DNA of 64,000 nt from Plumapathes pennacea (taxonomy: Eukaryota > Cnidaria > Anthozoa > Antipatharia > Myriopathidae), in NCBI GenBank assembly GCA_964036295.1, contig OZ038462.1, positions 13,812,440 through 13,876,439 on the forward strand. The letters are read 5' to 3'. Below, one piece after another: positions 43,736 to 55,187 of this stretch. The stretch's first letter is position 1, and each line of letters begins with the position of its first letter. Both the position numbers and the translations under genes were made by a program. The notes under the pieces were generated by a model. The model was given only the letters and a program-made list of their open reading frames with translations, ran no database searches and was not told where the DNA came from.

Positions 43736-44303
43736 TTATTTAATAAATAATAGAGGCCAATTCTTTCCTAAAAACACTGCTGTAAATGCTTTTAAATATA
43801 TCAAGTGTATATGGCATAAAAACAAATGTACATCATCATCATATGGACAGCTAAAGAAACTTCACTTCATAGATCATGAAACACTGTAAATTAATTAGGC
43901 ACTGATACTGTAGTAAAAATTGGCAAATATTCCATAAAAAAACTACAGCCTTTGCAATTGGTAAATCAAAGCACAAACACATGTATACAGTATTGTGTTC
44001 TCTTCAATCCTTGTGTATGAAAATGCTACAAATAATAGAAAACACATTTATTGGTCTGATTAAACAGGAGTTCAGATAAAACAAAATTTCACCATGCATC
44101 CTTTGTTCAGCTGTTCTTCGTTGAAAATAAACAATGACAAAGAGTGATCCTTGTGTATGAAAATGCAGCAAATAATAACAAAACACATTCATTGGTCTGA
44201 TTAAACAGGAATATTTCACCATGCATCCTTTGTTCAGCTGTTCTTCGTTTAAAATAAACAATGACCCTTTGTTCAGCTGTTCTTCGATGAAAATAGCTGT
44301 TCT
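43736..44303. repeat. Non-coding spacer with tandem duplication
   Basis: AT-rich sequence dividing two Helitron coding blocks. 44010-44148 is duplicated at 44149-44264, with a third partial unit to about 44300 (TTTGTTCAGCTGTTCTTCG). It may be an intron or an insertion; the coding part expected here is missing. Confidence 0.7.
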
Positions 44304-45182
44304 TCAGCAGAAAGCTCTGACGATCAGCACTTCCTCTACTTCGGTAAGGTCCTGTAGTTCTGCAGGCACTGTCCCAGGATCCATGTCGTTGTCAGCCGAG
44401 AACAATCGACACAAAGTCTTTTTGTCGCGCTTGCACCTGGTGCAGGTGTAGTCCTGCTCGGACATACTACGGTTGGTGATCGGCCATGTTTCTTTGTATA
44501 CCTTGCAGCGTAAGTGTCGGGGATTTTCCTCAAAGCTGTGAAAGGCAGTGAGTTCCTCCCGTACCCACTCTTGTTCGTGGAATGGAGGAGTTTCTGGATT
44601 TGCCCACCCACGGTTATGCAAATATTGTTGTGTTTGGCTGCGACTTTCTTCGATTACTGCAGCACGCTGTTGCCGGCGTCGCGTGTTGGCTTCATTTTGA
44701 ACTTGAAGCCTGCGGGTACTCCGTTCAGACGATTCATTGCTACGTCGAAAAAGTACTCGCTGGCGACTGGATTCTCTTTGCGGAGTTGTCTGTGTCAACC
44801 GCTTCTCTTTATGACGCTTTTGATTGGCACTCATACGCTGTTGCCTTTGCGGAGTATTTTCTTCGGCCCGTTTTTCCTCCTGAAGTTTCCGATTTACTTT
44901 CAAGCGCTGTTCTCTTTGCGGAGTTGTCTGCGTTACCCGCTTCTGTTCATGTCGCTTTCGATCGGCATTCATGCGCTGTTTTCTCTGCGAAGTCGTTTCT
45001 TCGGCACGCTTCTGTTTATGATGCTGTTGATCATAACAGGATTATCGCCTTTTCTCGAGACGAATTTGACGCTGTTCGCTCGTTTCACGATTTCACCTTG
45101 CTCGTGCCTGTTCCCTTCTTATTTGAAGACAAGCTTCGCGAGACTGTTGTGTTTCAAGTTCTTCAGTTTTTAAGTTTTCCAT
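44304..45182 (-). pseudogene. Helitron N-terminus: QR-rich repeats and zinc motif
   Basis: Repeats of the form QRxxxNxKxxxEKR over at least 100 residues, then YTCTRCKRDKKTLCRLFSAD and NDMDPGTVPAELQDLTEVEE, the usual start of helitron DUF6570-like regions. The 222-codon frame starts at 44972; related repeats extend upstream to about 45182. Likely nuclear and DNA-binding by analogy. Confidence 0.75.
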
Positions 45183-45189
45183 TTTCGTG

Positions 45190-46970
45190 AACGCAGCCAC
45201 GATATATTGTTGCTTCGTTCAAATAAATACTTCTTTCAAATCTAATTTCTCTTATTCGGAGTAAAACTACAGGCCAGGGCACACGTGATCAATCCGGCCT
45301 TTGTTATTGGCTAGCAGGGTAACCGCGTCTAAAGTCGTACGCCAGACTGACTGACAGACGACGTTAAATTTCGAGATGGCGACTCTCTTGGAGTCATCAA
45401 GTAAGGCGGTATAAAGCGGTATTACTGCATTAGTGTCGTGATTATTTCCCTCACTTCGTTCGGGCATAATATCCAAAAACTATTATTCTACACCTGCTCC
45501 GATGTGCGAAAATCCAATTAGGCCTAGCTTGGCGGACAAACACTTGGTAAGCATAAATCTAGGGATTTACATCTAGGTGACACTACTCTTGGTGACACAC
45601 TCTTGGTGACACCACTCTTGGTGACACACTCTTGGTGACACACTCTTGGTGACACACTTGGTGACACACTTAGCGTCACACTCCTAGCCGCTCTCTGTGA
45701 CTACCAAAAAAAATTAAAAGGTCCAAACAACCTCGGATCTATATTTTTGGTAATAGTTACTGAAGGCCTTTAATATGGCAAAGTTTGAGAACATCGGATT
45801 TTTCTATCTTGCATACCAATAGTCGATATTTAAAGCAACCCGCTCTTAGTTTTTCAGTAAGACTTCTTAGTAATTGGCATAATTTTGCAAGAAGAAATTT
45901 ACACAGTACTACAATGGCGGACAAAATATGTTGACACATGCTTTAAATTTCGTACTTTTCTCAAAATTACCATGCTGTGAGTCATCCGGTTCCAGAGAAA
46001 ACTGATAATTGAGTCCTCCTTCCTCGTATCAATGCTGTAGCTTGGGTTTGGAAGAGTTCCAGTAAGATTTTGTCGGAAAACCATGGCTAAATAATTCATT
46101 TATCAACATTGAATGGGGCGAGGGGGAAATCAACACAGTTTTGTGGGCGGTTGTAGCATGGTTAGGAGTTTGGATTTGTTTGATTGATAAACAATAGTAA
46201 AATTCTAAAATAAGAGTTGATGATTCTTCTGATATTGTCACACCATGAACAACAGTCAGTTCTTCGTAGGCTCATTACACAAGTCGTCATTTATTCGTTT
46301 CAAGTCAATTCGAGTCAATCACCAGAAACTTTTATGTCCTACTAATACATCAGAATTGTCGTAAAGAGAGCTTGTGTGTACAAGTGTCAACCGGCAGAGT
46401 GAATAGAAGAACTGGAGAAGCCAGATGTGTTGATATTTTTGGGAGCACGGGAGCAACTGTTTGATCAAAGTACTAACACGAAGCAGTCCAAACGCTTCAG
46501 TGTTATTTCTTATACGACTTGCGTTTCTATTCCTGTCGTCAGTGTTTCTTGTTCTACTTGTGCTGGGTGTTAAATTACGCATATAAGCCGGATGGTTTGT
46601 CAATTTACCAAACAGAACTGTTCGCTTGTAAAAATCAAATACGCACTTTTTCCTCTAATACTATCTGTATGCAATTCCTGAAGACTAAACTGTGAAACGT
46701 CTTAACTTCTTGTTTTTGCTTCATAAACTGGGCTGAACATTTATCTAACATGCACGCATAGGGTATTTAGATAGTCTGGACAAAAAACGAAATAGTTATA
46801 GCGTTTGGTCGCTCAGCGGTCAGCGAGCGAGCATGGCGGACATTTTTCCTCTCCGGAGAAATTGGCGGTAATCTCGGTAATTTTCTCTTGTCAAGTCACC
46901 ACGGCATCAATTCATTGTTCTTTATACTTTCCTTCATGTTGTATCCGTTCTTTATACTGTACTACTGCAT
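45190..46970. other. Mosaic of dispersed repeats, no gene
   Basis: Includes the 3' end of the 1.7-kb repeat (45364-45468), the mosaic repeat without the TIR insertion (45466-45586), a GGTGACAC tandem array (45578-45705), the inverted repeat copy 45712-45850 and an inverted diverged MITE (about 45910-46145). 46150-46970 shows nothing clear. Confidence 0.65.
45712..45850 (-). repeat. Dispersed repeat, copy 2
   Basis: Inverted match to 10228-10365. Confidence 0.75.
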
Positions 46971-46974
46971 GATG

Positions 46975-47963
46975 GAGATTGAAACCTTTAGCTCGTTATT
47001 CGATGAAACTCTTGCCTCTGAATACTAAGATGGGCGATCTACAAGACTGTGAAATTTATAAGTGCCCAAATTCGACGACCTATTGAAAAGGCTGCAAGCA
47101 TCTGAATCCAACTATGAGGCTGTGAAGCTGGAGAACCAAGGCTTGAAGGCTGAGTTATTTACCATAAAAAGTGAACTGCAAATGGCTAAAGATAGCTTAA
47201 ACAACATGAAGCAATACTCGAGAAGAGACTGCGTGAAATTAAAGGCATTCCAGTAGAACCAAAGGAAAACATCACCATGATTGCATTGAAAACTGGCTCG
47301 TTAGTGGGCTTGGATCTTAAAGAAGATGATATTTACCAGCCACAGATTGTCGAAACCCATACATGGTCCACCGGAAGGCCCACAAAACAGTACTCCAAGC
47401 ATAATTGTCAAATTTGTACGAAGGATTTCCATCTCTTTGCTGACGACTCTAATCTTTTTCTCGCAAAAAAAAGCTTACCTCACTTAGAATCTACTGCTAA
47501 TGAACAACTACTCAACATTAACAATTGGCTATGTGCTAACAAGCTGTCATTAAACATTGACAAAACAAACTTTGTAATTTTTCACCCCCTTCAGAAGAAA
47601 ATTAGTCACTCAGTCTAAATTAAAATCTATGATAAAGACTTCAAGCAAGAAAACATTATTGAATATTTGGGAATCATGATGGATTTGAAGTTAAATTGGA
47701 AAGACCACATTTATGAAGTTTCCAAAAATATCTCAAGAAACATTGGAATACTTTCAAAATTTAGGCATTATGTTCACACTAATACCTTGACTCAGTTATA
47801 TTACTCTTTAATCTATCCACACTTGACATAGGGACTTATTACATGGGGTAATACATATATCACTAACATTAAACCAATCATAACCCTGCAAAAGAAAGCT
47901 CTCCGAATCATCACTTTCTCCAAATATGATGCTCATACGAATCCCATTTTCTTTAAACTCAAA
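46975..47963 (+). pseudogene. LINE remnant: ORF1 joined to RT
   Basis: 47062-47256 encodes a coiled-coil ORF1-like segment (LKRLQASESNYEAVKLENQG ... NNMKQYSRRD). After a deletion the sequence switches to the RT of ORF2 with the catalytic FADD box (FHLFADDSNLFLAKK) and the thumb-like NNWLCANKLSLNIDKTNFVI. Stops and frameshifts follow. The element is then cut by the 1.73-kb repeat at 47964 and resumes at 49697. Confidence 0.75.
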
Positions 47964-49696
47964 ACTAGAAATACGATAATCGCAGATATCCCCTCGCTCA
48001 GTAGTGGGTTTTCGGAAAGCGGGATTCTTGTTTATTTTCCGTTCGGAGATTATTTAAATTTTTTTTGCAAACCACGGCTGTGTAGCGACGTCACCAGTCG
48101 GCCGCTAAAAAAGTCACACGAAGTCTGGTTTAGTTCAGACAACGTGCACAGTCTGCAATTTTCGTAGACACTAGCTGAACTTCAAAATTCGCTGAGAAAA
48201 CATTTACACGCAACTACAGAATACTTCCGAGGCTTGAAAGCCAAGCAAAGTCGATCTTGGACACCGAAGTTTTCATGAATTTCAAGAAAAGCCGCGATTT
48301 CTCCAGCCAATGCTTTATCCTAACCACATACGTGTGTTTGTTTTTTTTGTGTGTGTGTGTGTGTGCCAAATTTAGAACCGTCAAAGCGAGTCGCTTGTTT
48401 ACACGCTTTCGAAAGTCTCGGAATCGTGTGAATTTTGGCAGGGATTCAATTTTGAACACAACAACTTTTCAAACTGCGTTTGACGATTTTAAAATCTTTG
48501 ACAGAAAAAAGAAATCAAGTCACTAAATAATACAAGGTCCGATTTTATTGAGCGAGCAAACCCGGTCACTAAATAATACAAAGTCCGATTGTGTTGAGCG
48601 AGTATCTTACGGGGGTCCCGCTAGTAGACACATCGTTTAATTTGGAAAGCAGTGGCCGGATATTTTCTACTTTAATAGCCTTCAAAAAGCAAAAGCATTT
48701 TAACCCGGTTACATTTTATCCTTGAATACAGTGTGCCAACAAACGCGGCGACAAAACTTCACAGCATGTGTCAGACTGTTAATGAAATTATGCAAACATG
48801 TCAGGAATCGGATGACACAATCTTGCACGAAGGCACTCTGAAATAGCTTTGAAAACCAGCGAAAAGATCACAGTATAATCCTAATTGGCCTTCATCACAG
48901 TTACCGGGGCATCCAACGACAAAATATACGGCAATTGTTGAAATACCAATGATAACACGACCGTCGTTTAACAAAAGTGTATTTAACGTTAATTGAATTA
49001 AATTTTCAAAACTCACCGGTTCCTGAAAGCCATAGCTTTAGCTCTTTTCCAGCAAAGGAAACAAAACCCAAAACACTATTGTTTACGTCTTCAATGATTT
49101 CAAAATACACTGTATAGAGCAGTCCTCATACAGTACAAAAATTCCACTTTCCATTGTATTGTGTTGTCATCTTGTCAAACTTGGATTCTGAAAACTGCAT
49201 TCCTGTTATCGCGAAAGGTGAAATTTGCCACATTGATTGTTCGATTTCCACCGACTGTATTTTGCTATTCCTTTCTGAAGTGTCTGCGTTTTAACACAAT
49301 ACTGGCGTCTGGGATTGTGTTCAGGTCGACCAGTTGGGCCTTAAAGAATCCGTTTTACGTCTAGTAAAGCTTGCCTCCCATGCACTGGCAAAATATCCGG
49401 GCAATTTACAGCCGTCCGTCGAACTGCTTGGCCTTGTATCTGCATCTTGTTGTACAAAATCACTTCAGTTCGTACTCTACCGCATGTCACCAAGAAAATG
49501 GCGGTTTACAGTTAAGCTGCCGATGTAACCTCGCCTGCTGTGGTCGCTCGACGCGGAGGGCCTTGGGACGAGGTCGTATGCCACAAACAGACAAACATTA
49601 GATTTCGAGATGGCGACACGCTTGGAGTCTCCGATAAGGCGATAATACTACTGCATTAGCGTCGTGAGTATTTCCCTCACTTCGTTCGGGGATTAT
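47964..49696 (+). repeat. 1.73-kb interspersed repeat, copy 2, nested in a LINE
   Basis: End-to-end match to 20876-22596. Its edges are fixed by the LINE: ...ACTCAAA before and AAATTTATAG after, leaving at most an AAA overlap. Contains a (GT)n run at about 48347-48364 absent from copy 1. Confidence 0.85.
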
Positions 49697-49985
49697 AAAA
49701 TTTATAGACCTAATCACTTTTCATACTGCCTTCTTTCTGTACCAGTTCTCTAATAATCCCTTAGTATTGAAATCTTTTTTCGACAACTAGCCAAATGTAT
49801 TCTTACAACACGAGATTAGCTTCTAAATTGTCCTTATATCTTCCCCAGATTTGCACCAGCTATGGCAAATTTAACATAAAATACTCAGGCCCAAAGGTTT
49901 GGAATACAGTAAACGATAACATCAAATCCAACACGAGATCCATTTTCAAAACGCACCTTATTAAAGCATACGACAATATCTGAGA
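49697..49985 (+). pseudogene. LINE 3' fragment
   Basis: Continues the RT C-terminal region after the nested repeat: YSYNTRLASKLSLYLP and KFNIKYSGPKVWNTVNDNIK, typical of the end of CR1/RTE-like ORF2. Confidence 0.7.
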
Positions 49986-50013
49986 AGCTATTTTGTTTAT
50001 AAGATGTCTATTT

Positions 50014-50140
50014 ACTAGAAATACGATAATCGCAGATACCCCCTTGCCCTGGCATGGATGTTTTACTAGTGTTTTAACGCAAACACTTCTTGGAAGTCAA
50101 GTGCTGCACGCCAAGAAAAGCGAAAAAACATCGCGTTAAA
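50014..50140 (+). repeat. Short member of the ACTAGAAATACG repeat family
   Basis: Shares the first ~25 bases with the 1.7-kb repeats and a further ~90 bases with 34301-34440. Confidence 0.65.
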
Positions 50141-50364
50141 AATAATTCTTGCTTGACGCCGTATGCCTTTCTCATGGTAAAGATATCGTCGCGCCAAAAA
50201 GAATTATGCTGTCTGCTTGACCGGCCGTAGTACGGAAAATAATAAACACAAACGAAGAAGTGTGTTTCAAGTTTTCCACCTTTGATTTTATTCATATGCA
50301 GTACAAATAAATACTAGGCTTCGTGTGCCATATGTAGATTTAAACTCTAGAGTGCACTGAACCG

Positions 50365-50997
50365 TGGCACCTGGGGGGGGGGGGGTACTCCCTATGATTG
50401 GCTTTACGGGGAGGTCCCGCCCGAAAGGGGTCCTTTTTTGACTCACGTATAAGAAAGGTTGTGGGAAAATGTCAATTTTGGTATTTGAAAGGGTCACTAA
50501 AAGACTAACCACGGCGAGTGATGTTGAATTACATGGTATTTGAAAGGGGTGCGAAAAACGGAAAATCCGCCATGGAACAACTACATTTTAATTACGATTT
50601 TCATGTTTCTTTGCGAAAACCGTAAACTCTGCCTCGAAACAATTACATTTTAATTAAGATTTTCATGTTTCATTCGGAGTACTACATCCTGTAAAGCGCC
50701 TTGTCGGTGTGATAGAACAATCAAATCACCGTCACATCTGCCATCGGTCACATCCCGCTAGTTTAGGAACTGAATAAATAATCTGTTGAAGAAAATGGCG
50801 TAGCTGCCCGCAGGTATATAAATGGGGTGCATTTTTACTGGAGGTATATGAAAGGAGTGTATTTTTACTGGAGGTATATGGGTCTCGATTTTGACCCAAA
50901 AATGGTATTTGAAAGGGTAAGGGGTTGAACGTCCAGGCGGAGCATCCCCGTACCAAAGTCCTATGAGTACCCCCCTCTCCGGGCCGTGGCATTGTCT
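50365..50997. mobile_element. G-rich-ended foldback repeat
   Basis: The left end (CACCTGGGGGGGGGGGGGTA, CTCCCTATGA) and right end (TATGAGTACCCCCCTCTCCG, GGCCGTGG) are imperfect inverted repeats. The interior has repeated GTATTTGAAAGGG / GTATATGAAAGG units, duplicated GAGGTATATG blocks and two AACTACATTTTAATTA-like copies. I recall this type as abundant in corals. Confidence 0.7.
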
Positions 50998-51930
50998 TGA
51001 GCGTGAATATTTATGAGACCAAATTGTTTTGTACATCAAAACAGCCCAAATATCTCCAAGAATCAAAGCAAAACCTGGGTTTACTTTATATATATTGTAC
51101 ACGTGTTTCAAACCTAGTCATTATTCGAAGGGTTCGTCAGGGATTCTCCTTTGCAATCGCATGCCCAGTCAAATCGCAGCTGTATTTCTCGAACTAGACA
51201 GTTGCAGTTCCAACTGAATTGTTTGATCTTGAAAGAAAACATGCAGTAACTCCATCTGACTAAATCATTCAAGACCCCAAGTTCCGGATTGCGCTGAGCG
51301 AATACGCTAGCCCAAACTGGTGACCGAAGCGTATTAAAAACAATACTTTGAGAGAAAATGATCAGCATGCAGATTTTATTTTATTTTTGTCACGGTGATT
51401 GTACAATTTCCACCGACTACAGGCCTTTGTTGCTTGTCCTTTATGAATAAGTACCCGAGTTTAACACAAAATGGCGTCGCGATCGGGAGTTTGTTGTCCT
51501 CAGATCAGATGCCTCAAAGCCGCTACTTTCATGCGCTGTTGTTTTGGCGAACTTCAGTTGTCTGCTGTGTCCGCTTTTGCTCCTGATACTCTGTCATAGC
51601 ATCCTTTTGTAGCAGCAATTTTTGGTCTCTGCTTTTGTTTTCGAAGGCTTTGTACTTTGCTTCTTTGCTCAAGAAGGATTTTCCACTCAATCCTTGTTCG
51701 AAGTTTAGTTCAAATCTGTCAAACGCATCCTTTATAAGGAACGAACTGCCTTATAAGGAGTAGAATAGTTTCCCGTTAGTCTTTATATGAAGTGTTGTCT
51801 GCCCCCTGACTGAGTGACAAACAAACAAACAGTAGTTATAATATGTACCTTCTGGGACAAACCCCACCTCACCTAACCTCATGCTGGCACAATTTTTAAT
51901 TTTTAAGAAAATTTTAATTTTTAAAAATTG
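50998..51930. other. No gene seen
   Basis: 51395-51480 weakly resembles part of the 1.7-kb repeat (GATTGTxCxATTTCCACCGACT region); the rest is unrecognised. Confidence 0.45.
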
Positions 51931-51943
51931 ATTTTTAAAATTA

Positions 51944-51949
51944 CTTAAG
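51944..51949 (+). promoter_or_regulatory. Putative core-promoter motif CTTAAG
   Basis: 30 nt upstream of the ATG at 51974. Same position and core as in the copy-1 homolog (3761-3766). Confidence 0.5.
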
Positions 51950-51973
51950 AACATAATGTAATAAATCAAAAAC

Positions 51974-52510
51974 ATGACTACTTTTAATGAACTCAGAAAA
52001 GGAATTGCAAAAGAGTTGGGTATTAAAGGGAGGTGGAAAATGAATAAGTCACAGCTTGAAGAAGCAACTTTAAGAGCTAAAGACGAGAAGAAAGTGATTG
52101 AAAAACCAATACCTGATATTGGTAATCGTAAGTGTTGTGAACACAATAAAGTAAGATATTATTGTAAGGATTGCAAGGGAAAAGGAATTTGTGAACACAA
52201 TAAAGTAAGATATTCATGTAAGGATTGTAAGGGAAAAGGAATTTGTGAACATAACATATCAAGACATAATTGTAAAGATTGTAAGGGGAAAGGAATTTGT
52301 GAACACAATAAAGTAAGATATTTTTGTAAGGATTGTAAGGGGAAGGGTATTTGTGAACATGGTAAAAGAAAGTATGTTTGTTCTGATTGTGGTGGCTCAT
52401 TGTTTTGTGAACATGGTAAAAGAAAGTATTATTGTAAGGAATGCGGAGGAAAAGGTATTTGTTCTCACGGAAGACAGAAACATAATTGTAGGGATTGTGG
52501 GACTAGGTGA
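51974..52510 (+). CDS. CxH/CxxC tandem-repeat protein
   Basis: 178 codons, intact. Residues 1-50 form a basic helical segment (ELRKGIAKELGIKGRWKMNK) resembling SAP/Rho-N-type nucleic-acid-binding helices; this is tentative. Then come seven tandem 18-residue repeats of the form C-x-H-x6-C-x2-C-x5 (CEHNKVRYYCKDCKGKGI), the last ending CRDCGTR at the C-terminus. Each unit supplies three Cys and one His, one complete zinc site per repeat. I recall such arrays in algae, oomycetes and large DNA viruses. No established function; nucleic-acid or protein binding is inferred. It is at the left end of the element with its own CTTAAG motif. Confidence 0.75.
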   Translation: MTTFNELRKGIAKELGIKGRWKMNKSQLEEATLRAKDEKKVIEKPIPDIGNRKCCEHNKVRYYCKDCKGKGICEHNKVRYSCKDCKGKGICEHNISRHNCKDCKGKGICEHNKVRYFCKDCKGKGICEHGKRKYVCSDCGGSLFCEHGKRKYYCKECGGKGICSHGRQKHNCRDCGTR

Positions 52511-52555
52511 TCGTTTAATTTATTTTTTAAATTTGAAAAATAAATTTAAAAATTA

Positions 52556-52561
52556 TTTAAA
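52556..52561 (+). promoter_or_regulatory. Putative core-promoter motif TTTAAA
   Basis: 32 nt upstream of the ATG at 52588. Confidence 0.4.
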
Positions 52562-52587
52562 AAATATCTAGATATAATTAAAAAGTT

Positions 52588-53192
52588 ATGAAAATTGAAA
52601 ATTTTGAACTGTCTAATTTGAGATTTAAGGAGTTTGAATCAGGAAGGGCTAAGAATGGTAACAAATTTCATTTAATAAAAATTTATCAACAAAAAAAAGG
52701 AAAAAATCCTCCTTTGACATTTGAAGTAGACGGAGTGACGACACGTGGTTTAAAGAAAGTTTTGAAAGAAGATGGAAGCATTGATGGTATTTATTTTTCA
52801 ATTGTTTTTGGACTATTGTCAGAGATGACGTTTGGATTGATACATTTAATGAGATTGTAGATGTAATAAAGACTCACGCAAAGGATGAATACATTAAAAA
52901 AGTTAATAAATATGATAAAAATGAAATAAGTTTTGAAAGGTTTAATCCATTAAGAGAGGATATTGGCGAAGATCCTGTGATGTTCATTAGAGTAGATCAT
53001 TCGAAGGGTAAGGTTTTTCCAATGTTTTACGGACATGATGGAAAAAGGTTGTCAATTGATTTCATGCTTGATAAACCTTTTGACATAAACGCATCTGTTA
53101 GAGTTGATTCTGTCTTTGTTAATTCAACGAATGCTTATTTGCAATTAACTTTACAAAAAGCTATTGTGTGTCCAATGCCATTGTCAACTTAA
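52588..53192 (+). pseudogene. Small Polinton-lineage protein, frameshifted
   Basis: The first segment 52588-52860 (90 codons) starts MKIENFELSNLRFKEFESGR. After a frame change, coding-like sequence resumes and runs to 53192 (for example VFPMFYGHDGKRLSIDFMLD). The mixed strand-like and charged character would fit a DNA-binding protein, but I recognise no domain. Absent from copy 1. Confidence 0.5.
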
Positions 53193-53249
53193 TTAAAATG
53201 CCACGTGTATGTCATGGATGCCATCCATCTCAAACAAAAGATAGCGTTT

Positions 53250-53490
53250 CTTAATAATCAATAACTACATTTGTTATGAATTTAATTGCTTGTAGCGTTA
53301 CTTAATATTTTTGAGTTTGTAGGTTTCTAACACGTTAGGTTTTTATTTTAATAATTCATAACTACATTTGTTATGAATTTAATTGCTTGTAGCTTTACTT
53401 AATATTTTTTGAGTTTGTAGGTTTCTAACACGTTAGGTTTTTATTTTAATAATTCATAACTACATTTGTTATGAATTTAATTGCTGTTTA
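53250..53490 (+). repeat. 97-bp tandem repeat between convergent genes
   Basis: About 2.3 copies of a 97-98 bp unit: ATAACTACATTTGTTATGAA starts at 53261, 53358 and 53456. It fills the gap between the plus-strand gene ending at 53192 and the minus-strand gene ending at 53553. Confidence 0.9.
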
Positions 53491-53519
53491 CGTTTTGGTT
53501 TTGTAAAAATTAACTTGTG

Positions 53520-53539
53520 TGAAGACACGCGTGTCTTCA
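53520..53539. terminator. 20-bp perfect palindrome at a tail-to-tail gene junction
   Basis: TGAAGACACGCGTGTCTTCA is its own reverse complement. It lies 14 nt beyond the stop of the minus-strand gene and after the plus-strand gene. A role in RNA 3'-end formation is a guess; a protein-binding site is equally possible. Confidence 0.4.
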
Positions 53540-53552
53540 GTTAGTGTAATAA

Positions 53553-55032
53553 TTAGCGAAACAACCACCAAACAGCTCCCCCAACAACTACAGCTATTGA
53601 AGCTAATTTTTCTTCGTGAGTTCTTGAGCTAATTGAAGGATTTAATTTCGTTGCGGTTATTGTTTTGATAGCTACATTTTGGCTTTTGTGTACGACATGA
53701 TCTGGTTTTACAACACTTTGAGATGAATTTTTTTTCGTATTTGTATCCTCACTAGATTTCTTGTTGACTGATTCATTCTCTCCAAATTTCATGTTATCTG
53801 TAGCTTTTTGTAACTTGTTGTTATAACCTTTGACTCTTTCATTATTAATGATTAATTCAGAAGGGAGCAACCATGTTCCCGGCGTGATTGCAAAATCTAA
53901 TTTTACTTTCGCATTTTGAACAGCTAGTTGATATCTTGAGATACTTTTCGAAATGTCTTCTTCAATCACGGCGCTTTCAAATAAAATCAACATTTCTTGT
54001 TGCGCTTCTTGTACTCCACCTCCGTCTCCAACAATCGGATTTCTAACATTCGCTTGTGCTCCCAAAACGCAATAAACAAAAGCTTCGATACTCCTATTAA
54101 GCCTGCCACAGGATCTTCGCTTTTGTAATTCCTTTGCCTTTTCTCAAAGCGAACCACTCATGTTGTTTTCCTTTATGAAAATCATTTCGAATATGTTGAA
54201 TTACTCTACTCGAAGAACCACCCATCGAAAGTCAGGGTTATTTAATCCAAACTCATTACACAAAGCTTGATATTTTCCTTTGTCAACAGGATTATTCAAC
54301 GCGTTGAAAGCATTTGTATTAGGCAAAGCGACGCCTAACTCGTAAAGAATTCTTCGTATCGTGAAATACACATGAAACTCAATTAAACTTTGACTACTTT
54401 TGAATAATTTTCATCAAGCCCAATACCACACCCATAAGTGGCGCACCAAACAGCGAAGCTTAGTTGTTGCGGCCAAATTCTATGTCAGGTCCTGCTAACC
54501 ACTTTTTAGCCTGTTTAGAAGTCGTAAAAGTGAGTGTTTCATTCATGAAAACATTTTTCATTTTCGCAACAAAGGACTTTTCAGGCGTGACGTAAATTTT
54601 CAAATCTGTCGGAACTGGTTTAGTGGAATGATTGAAAGGAGTGGGATGGAGGCTATAAGTTTCTGTCGTCAATAATAATGTGAATGGAAATAAATCTCTT
54701 CTTCCCAAATCTTCTTTCAAGTCTTCTGAAAATGTTTCTGGATTCAATAAAAAGTTTCCATCGGCCCAGATGTCTCTTGTGGCTCCAGGTCCATTAGCAG
54801 TATCTTTCCATGATGTAATAAATTTTCCGTCTGAGTCGTATTCATAAAATGTTTCATCTTTCGCGTCTGGGAAATGTTTCTTGAACATATCGTAAGCCTT
54901 TTTCTTCTTCTCAAGCCACTCTTGCATGTTTACTTTTGGAAACATTTTGTGAAAAATGGCAGATTCATCTGAACTTACTGCTCTTAGTTTATCTCTTTCG
55001 CTGAGTATTGCTTTCTTGCTCATGTTTCGCAT
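53553..55032 (-). pseudogene. ~500-aa conserved Polinton-lineage protein, broken
   Basis: N-terminal segment 54460-55032 (190 codons) and C-terminal segment 53553-54065 (170 codons), with the middle in other frames (54066-54459). It aligns throughout with the open copy at 3842-5851. The C-terminus is a hydrophobic helix (SIAVVVGGAVWWLF) suggesting a tail anchor. Blocks FVAKMKNVFMNETLTFTTS and GTWLLPSELII are shared. Unknown function; a virion protein is possible from size and neighbourhood. TTTAAG lies 29 nt upstream of the start. Confidence 0.65.
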
Positions 55033-55187
55033 TTTTTAATACGAAACAATAAACTCTTAAATAACATTTTCATATGCTGGTGGAGCGCTTGGTTCCAGTC
55101 TTTGGTATCTATTTCGACTTCTAATGCTAATGTTTATGTTAATATCTAATTCATCCAATAAATTTCCAAAAGTTCTTTTGTCGATGT

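Larger units (their letters stand above)
39071..45182 (-). mobile_element. Helitron/Helentron-type rolling-circle transposon
   Basis: Reading on the minus strand: Arg/Gln-rich N-terminus with zinc motif, helitron-like N domain, HUH Rep endonuclease, PIF1-family helicase and a C-terminal OTU protease domain. An OTU domain is characteristic of Helentrons/Helitron2. The coding region is cut into at least five frames and about 130 codons appear missing between the first two blocks. Terminal sequences were not defined. Confidence 0.85.

Noticed and set aside
44514-45190. Long plus-strand open frames of about 200-220 codons
   Set aside because: They are antisense to the Gln/Arg-rich Helitron N-terminus, whose protein sequence has clear homology.
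51974-52510. CRISPR-like periodicity (54-nt repeats)
   Set aside because: The period equals 18 codons of an intact protein with conserved Cys/His; there are no unique spacers.
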